A DNA stretch of 64,000 nucleotides, taken from NCBI GenBank assembly GCA_040429635.1, contig CP158972.1, forward strand, positions 3,041,001-3,105,000. The letters are read 5' to 3'. Every line of letters begins with the position of its first letter. Position 1 is the stretch's first letter. The notes beneath the pieces are model-generated. The model worked only from the letters and a program-made list of their open reading frames with translations, was not told where the DNA came from and made no database searches. Positions 17,713 to 25,890 of this stretch are shown here, in pieces. Source of the DNA: Tamlana crocina. Lineage in GTDB: Bacteria; Bacteroidota; Bacteroidia; Flavobacteriales; Flavobacteriaceae. The translations under genes and the position numbers were made by a program.

Positions 17713-18150
17713 ATGAAAAAACTATTCTACATATTTATCCTAACGGTCTTAGCTTTCAATTGCAATACCACAAAACAAACGGCTTCAAAAAGTGACGAAC
17801 GCTTAGAAAACCTTAAGGACAACGATACGGTTGTTATTTCCAGCGACAAAACCGAATACGAAATCATTATCATCGAACCCGGTTTCAACTTTTGGGTGGC
17901 TAGCCGAGCTAGGCCTCACGGTTTTTACTCACAACAATATTTGGAAAACCGAAACTATCAATACGTTATCGAATGGAATCAACGCGTACTTCAACCTCAG
18001 CGCTTTAACCCTAACTTATATGAGCTTCAAATTGATTATCAACCCAACATTGACTACGGTTACGAAGTAAACTACTTACTATATAATTATTTTATATACT
18101 TCCAAATGACCTACAATCAAAGATTAGGGCCGTGGGTGCCTCGTATTTAA
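17713..18150 (+). CDS. DUF6146 family lipoprotein
   Basis: 145 residues with a lipoprotein signal (FILTVLAFNC, Cys17). The conserved body has EYEIIIIEPGFNFWVASRARP and a Tyr/Asn-rich C-terminus (YLLYNYFIYFQMTYN). This matches the flavobacterial DUF6146 family as I remember it; function is unknown. The next gene starts 37 nt downstream with its own possible -7 box at 18163. Confidence 0.75.
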   Translation: MKKLFYIFILTVLAFNCNTTKQTASKSDERLENLKDNDTVVISSDKTEYEIIIIEPGFNFWVASRARPHGFYSQQYLENRNYQYVIEWNQRVLQPQRFNPNLYELQIDYQPNIDYGYEVNYLLYNYFIYFQMTYNQRLGPWVPRI

Positions 18151-18162
18151 TTGTGATTTTAG

Positions 18163-18170
18163 TACTTTTG
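18163..18170 (+). promoter_or_regulatory. -7 box upstream of DUF6787 gene
   Basis: TACTTTTG, exact TAnnTTTG, followed directly by CAACTAAAACGCAG. TTGCAACTAA equals the left half of the palindrome at 19246, so weak control by the same regulator is possible. No -33 box is evident. Confidence 0.4.
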
Positions 18171-18187
18171 CAACTAAAACGCAGACT

Positions 18188-18490
18188 TTGGAAAAATTAA
18201 AAGCGCGCTGGGGCATTGACAACAATTGGCAAATAGCTATTATTTTTTTGGTTTTTGCCATAACGGGATCAACAGCTTCATACATTGGCAAACCTATTTT
18301 AAGCTATTTACACATCACTACAGAAAGTTTTGGAACATTTGGCTATTGGGTTACCCGAATCATTTTACTTTTTACAGTATATCAGTTTTTGCTAGTAGGT
18401 TTTGGCTGGCTTTTTGGGCAACACCAATTCTTTTGGAATTTTGAAAAAAAGATGCTTCGCCGAATTGGACTAAAACGTTTTGTAGATTAA
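18188..18490 (+). CDS. DUF6787 family membrane protein
   Basis: 100-residue inner-membrane protein with a TTG start (no ATG is available upstream of the conserved KARWGIDNNWQ opening). There are two hydrophobic segments, at about 17-36 and 55-77, then a GQHQFFWNFEKKMLRRIGL cytoplasmic tail. The family is flavobacterial and of unknown function. Its stop is immediately followed by the start codon of the broken His-rich gene (0-nt gap), so they were one transcript. In related genomes this gene commonly stands next to metal-uptake receptors (memory, unverified). Confidence 0.75.
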   Translation: MEKLKARWGIDNNWQIAIIFLVFAITGSTASYIGKPILSYLHITTESFGTFGYWVTRIILLFTVYQFLLVGFGWLFGQHQFFWNFEKKMLRRIGLKRFVD

Positions 18491-18744
18491 TTGACGGAAC
18501 AAAAATTACATATCGTTTTTAGGGTACTCTCGTTATTTTTAGTGGCCACCTTGTTATTGCCGGCTTCTCATAAAATGGCACACCTATTTGAGCACCACGA
18601 GCATAAAGTTTGTAATAGCGATACCCTACCCATTTTCATCAAGTGGATTTAGATTGTGATTTTCAAAAATTCCATGTAAATCAAACTTACACATTTGCGC
18701 ACTTGCAACTGGAACTGACACTATCCCGTAAAGTGTGTAAATAA
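18491..18744 (+). pseudogene. Frameshifted His-rich small envelope protein
   Basis: From the TTG at 18491 the frame reads a signal-like segment (FRVLSLFLVATLLLPAS) and then HLFEHHEHKVC. It then goes out of frame near GATACCCTACCC and stops at once. The +1 frame resumes with HFHQVDLDCDFQKFHVNQ and ends at 18744. Both parts look like one family: small periplasmic proteins with a His/Cys cluster (HHEH...C...HxHxxDxDC). One or two bases have probably been gained or lost. The position beside the Fur-type regulator suggests a metal-linked role before decay. A sequencing error is the alternative. Confidence 0.65.
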
Positions 18745-18767
18745 AATTTATCGAGGATTTGACTTAA

Positions 18768-18809
18768 TTAAAGGAGGATATTTTGGTTTGTTATCTTAAT
18801 CCTCTTTAA
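18768..18809. terminator. Bidirectional hairpin between pseudogene and regulator
   Basis: TTAAAGGAGGAT and ATCCTCTTTAA form an 11-bp stem with one bulge around a 19-nt loop, placed between two convergent genes. Confidence 0.45.
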
Positions 18810-18812
18810 ATG

Positions 18813-19193
18813 TTAATTAGTACAATCCTCACACTTTCCCTGAATTAAAACTTGAGAAGCCACTACCTCGCGGTTTGCAATGTTGGGTATTTGCACGTTG
18901 ATATTTAAACAATCTACCTTTCCACATTCCAGGCATTGAAAGTGCGGGTGCGAATCTACATGTGTTTCCTTTGTGCAACTATGGCATTGAGCATACCATT
19001 TAATACCACTTTTTCCTAAAAAGGAATGCAGCACCCCATCATCCTCAAGCCTTTCTAACGTGCGATAAATAGTCGATTTATTAATTTTTGGCTCTAGTCG
19101 CTTTGTTAGATCTGTTACCGAAATAGCCGCAGAATTCCTGCTAAACTCAGAAAGCAACAAGTCTATAGATTGTGTTTTTCTAATTACTCCCAT
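18813..19193 (-). CDS. Fur-family transcriptional regulator, probably zinc-responsive (Zur)
   Basis: 126 residues from the start at 19193 (MGVIRKTQSI). An N-terminal winged helix (INKSTIYRTLERLEDDGVLHSF, about 38-59) is followed by the dimerisation domain with metal ligands: HVDSHPHFQC (78-87), CLEC (C87, C90) and CEDC (C121, C124), the two CxxC pairs of a structural zinc site. The neighbours (MerC, carbonic anhydrase, two COG0523 GTPases, His-rich ABC permease) point to zinc rather than iron. A longer start at 19229 would overlap the promoter and is less likely. The -7 box ends 5 nt before the ATG, so the message may be leaderless. Confidence 0.85.
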   Translation of the reverse strand: MGVIRKTQSIDLLLSEFSRNSAAISVTDLTKRLEPKINKSTIYRTLERLEDDGVLHSFLGKSGIKWYAQCHSCTKETHVDSHPHFQCLECGKVDCLNINVQIPNIANREVVASQVLIQGKCEDCTN

Positions 19194-19198
19194 AAGTA

Positions 19199-19230
19199 CA
19201 AATTTAACACAACACAATTGTAATAACAAG
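19199..19230 (-). promoter_or_regulatory. Promoter of the Fur-family regulator
   Basis: Reverse strand CTTG, 20-nt spacer, TAAATTTG (19206-19199), an exact flavobacterial consensus. The predicted start of transcription is at or next to the ATG at 19193. Confidence 0.6.
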
Positions 19231-19247
19231 CAATATCATTATATTTG
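19218..19247 (+). promoter_or_regulatory. Promoter of the zinc-island operon
   Basis: TTG at 19218-19220, a 19-nt spacer, and TATATTTG at 19240-19247 (exact TAnnTTTG), 27 nt before the merC ATG. The last bases of the -7 box are inside the palindromic operator. Confidence 0.65.
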
Positions 19248-19260
19248 CAACTAAGTTGCA
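19246..19260. promoter_or_regulatory. Predicted Fur/Zur-family operator
   Basis: TGCAACTAAGTTGCA: perfect 7-bp arms around one base. It overlaps the -7 box and covers the predicted transcription start of the merC operon, a position that would block polymerase. The divergent regulator gene lies 53 bp away, so its product is the obvious ligand. Metal identity is inferred from gene content. Confidence 0.65.
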
Positions 19261-19274
19261 TTAATAAGTCGTAA

Positions 19275-19679
19275 ATGAGCATCTCAATAAAAAAATCTGA
19301 CACTTGGGGAGCATTGGCCAGTTCGCTTTGTTTAGTACATTGTTTGGCCACTCCATTTTTATTTACAGCACAGGCATCGGCCATTTGTTGCCATAGTAAT
19401 GCTCCTACATGGTGGTATGGCATCGATTTTGTTTTCTTGATTATTTCTTTTTTTGCTATTTATCGTTCTGCCAAAACCAGTACAAACCCATTTATAAAAA
19501 AAGGCTTGTGGGTTTGTTGGAGCTTCCTTTTCGTATTGATTGTTAACGAGAGGCTAGAATGGCTTCATCTATCTGAACTTTTTCTGTATGCAACTGCTAT
19601 TTCTCTTGTGGTGCTTCACCTGTACAATTTAAAGTATTGTCAATGTAAGAAAGGTTTATGCTGTTCCTTCCCTAAATAA
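19275..19679 (+). CDS. MerC-domain membrane protein
   Basis: 134-residue inner-membrane protein of the MerC family, originally known for mercury uptake but common in Bacteroidota without mercury operons. A CLVHC motif (C19, C23) sits in the first membrane helix. There are a CC pair at residues 38-39, three further helices, and a Cys-rich C-terminus (YCQCKKGLCC) that could bind metal. It is first behind the predicted operator, so it is likely expressed under zinc shortage; its actual substrate is unproven. Confidence 0.8.
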   Translation: MSISIKKSDTWGALASSLCLVHCLATPFLFTAQASAICCHSNAPTWWYGIDFVFLIISFFAIYRSAKTSTNPFIKKGLWVCWSFLFVLIVNERLEWLHLSELFLYATAISLVVLHLYNLKYCQCKKGLCCSFPK

Positions 19680-19761
19680 AATCAAATCAACCATCGAATT
19701 TGTCAACGTTTAATTAAAAGCACCAAACATTTATATAGTTAAAATCATAAAACTTTTTATT

Positions 19762-20526
19762 ATGAAAATAAAAGCCACTGTAAAAAAACACTATCCCAAC
19801 GCAAAAACCGGAGCGGAAATAACCGAAAGCTATTTATCCCTTCTTGAAAAGGAGTATAAATCAGATTTAAAGAAAATGTTGTTTGCTACCTCTGTTTGTT
19901 CAGACGACGTGAATGTTTCTACCGATTTCCGTAGGGTTTTGAGTCGTCCATTTACTATGGGAGGATTGGGAGGACTGCCTTATTCTGGCTTTACAGGCAT
20001 GGTAGCATTTTCGCACCATATACCAGACGGTGGAGATGCTTTCATATTTTATGGACCGCACATAGGTATTACTGACAATGGCGAATTAGGGAGAATGCGC
20101 AGAATTGGACAATCTCGTTTAACCAACAGCTGTGGGGCATTAATGCTTGCCTTAGAAAGGTTTAAAAAAAGTAACGAAGAACCTACTTATGTTCCTCAAA
20201 GCGTATACTATGATTACCAACAAATACAATTGGAACAATCGCTTATGCCCTTTAAACACGAAATCCTTCATTCAGATAACCCCAAAAAGGCTATTACCGA
20301 TTTTACCTATGTTGCAATCGATAAGCAAATAAAGCAACTGGTAAAAATGAGCATCAACGAATTTACTTGCGATAGAATATTTTTACTTGGAGGTGTAATT
20401 ATTAATACTAGTGAGGAATTTAACGATTATGTAGATGTGAGAAACTTTGATGTTATTAACACCAAGAATACAAATGATTTTAAATCGGTTTCAATTTTAG
20501 AAACGGAAGCCTTTAAAAACCTATAA
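19762..20526 (+). CDS. LCIB/LCIC-type beta-carbonic-anhydrase-like protein
   Basis: 254 residues resembling the limiting-CO2-inducible protein B/C family of algae (theta-type carbonic anhydrases), which interconvert CO2 and bicarbonate. The expected metal ligands are visible: Cys46 in SVCSDDVN, His85/His86 in AFSHHIPDGG, and Cys124 in NSCGAL. Asp48 and Arg57/58 correspond to the Asp-Arg pair of the beta-fold. The GGLGGLPYSGFTGMVAFSHH stretch is the most diagnostic. It has no signal peptide. It lies 82 bp after MerC in the presumed zinc island. An enzyme of this type there could replace a zinc-costly anhydrase (inference). Confidence 0.75.
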   Translation: MKIKATVKKHYPNAKTGAEITESYLSLLEKEYKSDLKKMLFATSVCSDDVNVSTDFRRVLSRPFTMGGLGGLPYSGFTGMVAFSHHIPDGGDAFIFYGPHIGITDNGELGRMRRIGQSRLTNSCGALMLALERFKKSNEEPTYVPQSVYYDYQQIQLEQSLMPFKHEILHSDNPKKAITDFTYVAIDKQIKQLVKMSINEFTCDRIFLLGGVIINTSEEFNDYVDVRNFDVINTKNTNDFKSVSILETEAFKNL

Positions 20527-20695
20527 ACAAATACATTAACACCCCTATAGTTTGTCGTCACAGCTTAATTTTGATGCTACTAATCTGGTTTAAACGGTAA
20601 CGAGGTAAAGGAAAAACATGCCTTGTGCTAAAACATTTTAAAGCTGAACAGCAATATGCCTCTTTTCTACTTACTCTAAATAACATCTTAAATTA

Positions 20696-21193
20696 ATGCC
20701 TAAAAGTTTATTCCTTTTGTGCCCTACAGATTGCTTGGAACCTATTATAAATAGCAGGTTCCATAAAGAAAATTATTTCTACACCTCTCTAGGAAACTCT
20801 TTTATTTATAATAGAAAAACCATTAAGCACATTCATAAATTGATAAAAAAGCATCAAATCGAAGAAATATATTTCGTACTCTCCAGCGATAACCAAATTA
20901 TTCTAGATGCATTGGGCAATCAAGATTTCTCAAACTTTAAAGCTTTAAACCGCTTTTACAACGATATTAACAAACACACAGCACATTTAGACACTATATG
21001 GCATAGCAGTAGTCTTAAATTTTCAATTATTTCATATTACCTGAATAGAAAAATCAAACTACTGCAATCCGAAATAGATAAAAATTTCGATTATCAAATT
21101 AAGATACGCGGAAAAATTTACGACAAACAAGATCATGTCTTCACGGCAATATATTCCGATTTGATAAGCATTGAAAAACATCACTTAAATTAA
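20696..21193 (+). CDS. Unknown protein of the zinc island
   Basis: 165 residues that I cannot assign. It opens with a strand-like [15 protein letters not shown] segment, then [26 protein letters not shown] and [18 protein letters not shown], giving an alpha/beta pattern loosely like a small beta-carbonic-anhydrase core. The Cys-Asp-His zinc set of that family is not evident. It has no signal peptide. It is spaced 169 bp after the LCIB-like gene and 44 bp before the COG0523 gene, on the same strand. Its function is probably linked to this cluster, by position only. Confidence 0.55.
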   Translation: MPKSLFLLCPTDCLEPIINSRFHKENYFYTSLGNSFIYNRKTIKHIHKLIKKHQIEEIYFVLSSDNQIILDALGNQDFSNFKALNRFYNDINKHTAHLDTIWHSSSLKFSIISYYLNRKIKLLQSEIDKNFDYQIKIRGKIYDKQDHVFTAIYSDLISIEKHHLN

Positions 21194-21237
21194 AAGCATA
21201 TTTCCAGTCTTTATTCTCAAAAATATTTCTTTCTAAA

Positions 21238-22431
21238 ATGAAAAAACTACCCGTTACTGTATTAAGTGGGTTTCTAGGAGCAGGAAAAACCACCTTACTC
21301 AACCATATTTTGCACAACAAACAAGGCCTAAAAGTTGCTGTTATCGTTAACGATATGAGCGAGGTTAATATTGATGCGCAGTTTATACAAAATGAAAACA
21401 CACTTTCAAGGACCGAAGAAAAACTGGTAGAAATGTCTAACGGGTGTATTTGCTGCACGCTCAGGGAAGACCTCATGGAAGAGGTTGAAAAACTGGCAAT
21501 GCAAAACAAATTCGATTACCTTTTAATTGAAAGTACTGGTATTAGCGAACCCATTCCCGTTGCCCAAACCTTTACTTTTGAAAGTGAAGATGGCTCAATA
21601 GACTTGAGCCGCTTTAGTTACATAGACACTATGGTAACCGTTGTTGACGCCTTTAATTTTTTAAAAGATTTTTCTAGTTCTGACTACCTTGTCACTAGAG
21701 AACTTACAGATATTGAAGGCGACAACAGAACCATTGTCAACCTGCTTACCGACCAAATTGAATTTGCTAATGTTATTATTCTTAACAAAGAGGATTTAGT
21801 TACACAAAATCAATTAGAAGAACTCAAGGCTATTATCGGTTCGTTAAATCCAGAAGCAAAAATAATTTCTGCCCATCAATCAAAAGTAGATCTGAAACAA
21901 GTCATCAATACTGGGCTGTTCGATTATGCAAAAGCAGAAGCTTCGGCAGGATGGCTAAAAGAATTAGAAAACGAACACGTGCCTGAAACAGAAGAGTACG
22001 GTATAGGCTCATTTGTTTTTAGAAGCAAAAGGCCATTCCATTCAGAACGTTTTTTAGACTATCTCAATCAAGAATTTCCGCAAAACATCATCAGGAGCAA
22101 AGGTTTGTTTTGGCTATCGTCCAGACCCAACCAAGCACTTCTATGGAGTTCAGCGGGCGGTTCTTGCAAAGCCGATAACGCTGGGGTTTGGTGGGCATCC
22201 ATGCCGTTTTCAGAGCGCATTAACTATGCGGCTTTTATTGAAAACCAAGCCGAAATAGAAGCGAATTGGGATCCTATGTTTGGTGATCGAAAAATAGAAC
22301 TTGTATTTATAGGAATACATTTAAAAAAAGAGAAAATGCTTAGTCAATTAAATGATTGCCTGCTTACTGATACCGAGGTAAAATTATGGAAAGCCCAATT
22401 GCTTCCCCAAGAGGACAAGTGGCCCGTTTAA
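21238..22431 (+). CDS. COG0523 (CobW-like G3E) GTPase, metallochaperone
   Basis: 397-residue GTP-binding protein of the family that includes YciC/ZagA/ZNG1, predicted to deliver zinc or other metals to client proteins. Walker A is GFLGAGKT (11-18), the metal site is CICC (C70, C72, C73), switch II is [11 protein letters not shown], and NKEDL is the guanine-specificity motif. The C-terminal CobW_C domain (about 265-390) has [15 protein letters not shown]. Full family length. MogA follows after 10 bp. The island context supports a role in zinc shortage. Confidence 0.9.
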   Translation: MKKLPVTVLSGFLGAGKTTLLNHILHNKQGLKVAVIVNDMSEVNIDAQFIQNENTLSRTEEKLVEMSNGCICCTLREDLMEEVEKLAMQNKFDYLLIESTGISEPIPVAQTFTFESEDGSIDLSRFSYIDTMVTVVDAFNFLKDFSSSDYLVTRELTDIEGDNRTIVNLLTDQIEFANVIILNKEDLVTQNQLEELKAIIGSLNPEAKIISAHQSKVDLKQVINTGLFDYAKAEASAGWLKELENEHVPETEEYGIGSFVFRSKRPFHSERFLDYLNQEFPQNIIRSKGLFWLSSRPNQALLWSSAGGSCKADNAGVWWASMPFSERINYAAFIENQAEIEANWDPMFGDRKIELVFIGIHLKKEKMLSQLNDCLLTDTEVKLWKAQLLPQEDKWPV

Positions 22432-22441
22432 AATCAAAAAA

Positions 22442-22975
22442 ATGGATATTATCAAAATAGGCATTATAACCGTTAGCGACAGAGCCAATGCAGGAATTTA
22501 TGAAGACATTAGTGGTAAAGCCATCATAAATACGCTTAATGAATATTTAATTTCCTCATGGAATGAAGTCTATAGAATAGTTCCCGATGAGCAAAAAATT
22601 ATAGAGAACACACTTATCGATTTCGTCGATAATGAAAACTGTTGCTTAGTTATCACCACAGGTGGAACGGGCCCTGCAAAACGCGATGTTACCCCAGAAG
22701 CCACCGAGGCGGTTTGCGACCGAATGATGCCAGGTTTCGGGGAGCTTATGAGAACCGAATCTTTAAAATACGTTCCAACAGCTATTTTATCAAGACAAAC
22801 AGCGGGACTTAGAGGCAATAGTTTAATCGTTAACCTCCCCGGCAAACCCAAGTCCATTAGAGAATGTTTAGATGCCATTTTTCCAGCCATTCCGTATTGT
22901 ATCGACCTTATGGAAGGCCCTTTTTTAAAATGCAATGAATCAATAATAAAACCGTTTAGACCTAATAAACAGTAA
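22442..22975 (+). CDS. MogA/MoaB-like molybdopterin adenylyltransferase
   Basis: 177-residue protein of the MoCF/MogA fold, which adenylates molybdopterin before metal insertion. Motifs: IITVSDRANAGIYEDISG (8-25), VITTGGTGPAKRDVTPEA (near 72-89, the nucleotide-binding loop), and LIVNLPGKPKSIRECL. No other molybdenum-cofactor genes lie in the window. It starts 10 bp after one COG0523 gene and ends 34 bp before another, which makes it part of the metal island. Whether it still serves molybdopterin or a metal-related side role is open. Confidence 0.88.
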   Translation: MDIIKIGIITVSDRANAGIYEDISGKAIINTLNEYLISSWNEVYRIVPDEQKIIENTLIDFVDNENCCLVITTGGTGPAKRDVTPEATEAVCDRMMPGFGELMRTESLKYVPTAILSRQTAGLRGNSLIVNLPGKPKSIRECLDAIFPAIPYCIDLMEGPFLKCNESIIKPFRPNKQ

Positions 22976-23009
22976 ATTTGCATAAAACACTGTAAGACTC
23001 CGCAAAAAA

Positions 23010-23939
23010 ATGGAAGCTTTAATTACCATAGTAGGCTTTTTGGGCGCTGGAAAAACGACGCTTTTAAAGTATTTGATCGAACACTTTAACAACAAAGCCT
23101 GGAATCCATACGTGATTCTGAACGATTACGAAAATGCCAACATGGACGTTCAGCATTTTAGGGAGCAACTTAACACCAATACCATAAAACCTTTAAGCGG
23201 AAGTTGTATTTGTTGCAGTGGTATTGTTGAACTTCGGGAAACGGTTAATAGAATTCCTAAACGAGAAAACGGCATTACACTTATTGAAGCCAATGGCACC
23301 TCTGATGCCTGCTCGCTAATGGAGTTTCTTGGGGTTGGACTGAACGATAGATTTTCACCCCCTATCCAGGTTTCTGTAGTCGATGCCCAAAATTGGCAAA
23401 AACGTGGCGAACATAATGAATTGGAAGCTAACCAAATTCAAGTATCATCACTTATTGTTTTAACACACTTAGAACAAACAGATTTAAACCGCAAAAAAGA
23501 AGTCATCGCCTCCCTTGGAAAAATAAATCCAACAGCCAAGGTAATCGCTATGGCAGATTTGGACATCGAACTGCTTCCCGAGCTCGTCCCCTCACAAAGC
23601 ACTCCGCAGCAGCTTAATCACCAAAAAGCACATTGGGCATCCTGCTCGATAGATTTGCCCAACCTACCTAGCCGGGATCATATCGTGAAAATTTGCAATG
23701 CACTCCCCAAAACCATTCTAAGGATAAAAGGCTGCACTAAAATAGGTGAAGCTAATAATTATACTTTTTTTGAACGTACACCCGATGGAGAAATTCATAT
23801 AAGACCTTTTAATGGAGTGCCTATAACCGGGTGCAAATTGCTGACCATTGGACCTGGCAGCGAACCTCTTATTTTAGAGCGTGCTATAAAATCGAATATT
23901 GAATCAACAAATTACACTCAAAATGATACACACGAGTGA
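23010..23939 (+). CDS. Second COG0523-type GTPase
   Basis: 309-residue G3E GTPase, shorter than the one at 21238. Walker A is GFLGAGKT (9-16), the metal motif is CICC (C66, C68, C69), and LIEANGTSDA stands in place of ESTG. The guanine-specificity motif appears as THLEQTDL rather than NKxD, so nucleotide preference may differ. The C-terminal part has an RIKGCTKIG segment typical of CobW_C. The end overlaps the ABC ATPase start by 17 bp, so the two are translationally coupled. Confidence 0.82.
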   Translation: MEALITIVGFLGAGKTTLLKYLIEHFNNKAWNPYVILNDYENANMDVQHFREQLNTNTIKPLSGSCICCSGIVELRETVNRIPKRENGITLIEANGTSDACSLMEFLGVGLNDRFSPPIQVSVVDAQNWQKRGEHNELEANQIQVSSLIVLTHLEQTDLNRKKEVIASLGKINPTAKVIAMADLDIELLPELVPSQSTPQQLNHQKAHWASCSIDLPNLPSRDHIVKICNALPKTILRIKGCTKIGEANNYTFFERTPDGEIHIRPFNGVPITGCKLLTIGPGSEPLILERAIKSNIESTNYTQNDTHE

Positions 23940-24552
23940 GCTTTCATTCAAATATAAAAACAGTAACACCCTGTTCCGTTTTCCCGAAATTAATTTAAAT
24001 GCACAAGACAGCCTCCTAATGCTCGGTGAATCTGGAATTGGAAAAACCACCTTGCTTCATCTTTTGGCTGGTATTTTAAAACCAGATAGTGGAAAAATCA
24101 TGATACATCATACCGATTTAACCACTCTATCTCGAAGTCAAATGGATAAATTTCGCGGTGAACACATCGGTTTGGTGTTTCAAAAAAAACATGCCATTCC
24201 TTCGTTAACCGTTTACGAAAACCTAAAAACCCGATTGTTTTTCAGCAACAAAAATATTGATGAGTTAGCTGTCGATACGGTATTGGAACAACTCAACTTA
24301 AAGGCATGCAAACACAAAAACATAAATGAAATTAGCGAAGGCCAGTTACAACGCTTGGGTATAGCCATGGCGGTAATACACCAACCTAGAGTTATTTTGG
24401 CCGACGAGCCTACTTCGAGTTTAGACGACAAAAATTGCAACATGGTTATCAACCTTTTAAAGGAACAAGCCGAAAAAAACAGTGCCAATTTAATAGTCAT
24501 TACCCACGATCATAGAATCAAACACGTATTCCAAAACACCATTACCCTATGA
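23923..24552 (+). CDS. ABC transporter ATP-binding protein (LolD/MacB type)
   Basis: 209 residues from the ATG at 23923; a start 24 bases earlier is possible. Walker A GESGIGKTT, Q-loop VFQKKHAIPS, signature ISEGQLQRLG (with E for the second G), Walker B VILADEPTSSLDD and an H-loop ITHDH are all present. The permease start overlaps its stop by 4 bp (ATGA), so they form one transporter. This ATPase class drives mechanotransmission or lipoprotein-type permeases rather than classical import. Confidence 0.88.
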   Translation: MIHTSELSFKYKNSNTLFRFPEINLNAQDSLLMLGESGIGKTTLLHLLAGILKPDSGKIMIHHTDLTTLSRSQMDKFRGEHIGLVFQKKHAIPSLTVYENLKTRLFFSNKNIDELAVDTVLEQLNLKACKHKNINEISEGQLQRLGIAMAVIHQPRVILADEPTSSLDDKNCNMVINLLKEQAEKNSANLIVITHDHRIKHVFQNTITL

Positions 24553-25829
24553 ACATTTGGAAAATCAGCATAAAAAACATTAAATCAAAACCGTTTTACA
24601 CGTTTTTAAGCATCATCACGCTGTCCTTGAGCATTACCTTGCTTTTAGGCATTCAGCAATTAAAAAGTTCGTTTCAACATCAAATGGACAACAACCTGAG
24701 CAATATCGATGTTGTTGTTGGCGCAAAAGGCAGTCCGTTGCAGCTCATTTTATCGTCGGTGTTGCATTTAGACAATCCCACTGGGAATATTCCGTTTAAA
24801 GAGGCCAAAAAAATTGAAAAAAATCCGATGGTTAAATCGGTGGTTCCCATTTCGTATGGCGATAACTACAAAGGGTTTAGAATTGTGGGCACCAACCCGG
24901 CGTTCTACGCCATTTACAAAGCTGAAATCGCACAAGGCCAAAAACCCCAAAGCGCCATGGAAGTGGTGCTTGGCAGCGACGTAGCCAACCAATTAAACCT
25001 AAATTTAGGTGATACATTTTCCAGCTCGCACGGATTAATTGAAAACACCGTGGAAGTACACGACGAAAAACTAACTGTTGTCGGCATTTTAAAACCGACA
25101 ACAAAAGTCATAGACCGATTAATTGTCTGTAATTTGGAAACCGTTTGGGATGTTCACGACCATGGCCAAGATGAGCATTCGGATGAACAAAACAACAATC
25201 ATGAAAATGAAGACGAACACAACCATAAGGATGAGATTCACGAACATGAAGACCATGAAAACCATGCGCATGAAACAGAAAAAGAGGTTACGGCTTTATT
25301 GGTAACGTTTAGAAGCCCCATGGCACTTTTAACCTTTCCTAAAAAAATAAACGAACAAAGCAACCTGCAAGCGGCTTTGCCAAAATTTGAACTCGATCGG
25401 CTATTCCAATATACAAGTATTGGTTTTGAAACCATTAATTGGATAGCCTATCTTATATTATTCATTTCTGCCCTAACTATTTTTATCAACCTTTATAAAA
25501 TGGTAAAAGAACGCGCGTTCGATTTGGCATTGTTACGCACCTATGGCGCCAGTACTTTTCAAATTATAAAAATTGTGGCTTATGAAGGTATAGCTATTAC
25601 TTTTACCGCATTTGTACTCGGTGCATTACTCACAAAAACAGCATTGTATTTCATACTAAAATTCGCTAATTTTAGTTATAAACAAAACATGATTCAGCCT
25701 TTAGGTTTACACGAAATAGCACAAACTGCCGGATTGGTTTTTGCCATGGTAGCATTTTCTGTTATTTTAGCCATTTACCCTATATTAAAAATGAATATTT
25801 CAACCATACTTAGCCAAGAAGGTCGATAA
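24549..25829 (+). CDS. FtsX-type ABC permease with His-rich loop
   Basis: 426 residues. One N-terminal membrane helix (16-35), a large periplasmic MacB_PCD-like domain, then three helices (about 297-320, 342-367, 390-412) of an FtsX domain. Inside the periplasmic part residues 203-241 contain 11 His and many Asp/Glu (DVHDHGQDEH, then HEHEDHENHAHE), a likely zinc-binding loop absent from ordinary MacB proteins. ATPase and permease followed by a DUF3299-like protein resembles the zinc-responsive Zrg-type cluster of gammaproteobacteria, from memory. It may move zinc or a zinc-dependent envelope component. Confidence 0.82.
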   Translation: MNIWKISIKNIKSKPFYTFLSIITLSLSITLLLGIQQLKSSFQHQMDNNLSNIDVVVGAKGSPLQLILSSVLHLDNPTGNIPFKEAKKIEKNPMVKSVVPISYGDNYKGFRIVGTNPAFYAIYKAEIAQGQKPQSAMEVVLGSDVANQLNLNLGDTFSSSHGLIENTVEVHDEKLTVVGILKPTTKVIDRLIVCNLETVWDVHDHGQDEHSDEQNNNHENEDEHNHKDEIHEHEDHENHAHETEKEVTALLVTFRSPMALLTFPKKINEQSNLQAALPKFELDRLFQYTSIGFETINWIAYLILFISALTIFINLYKMVKERAFDLALLRTYGASTFQIIKIVAYEGIAITFTAFVLGALLTKTALYFILKFANFSYKQNMIQPLGLHEIAQTAGLVFAMVAFSVILAIYPILKMNISTILSQEGR

Positions 25830-25890
25830 CACCTAGCATCGAGCAAAGCCAAACCAACCAAACTAAACCCCACCCCAAAAAAACGATAAT

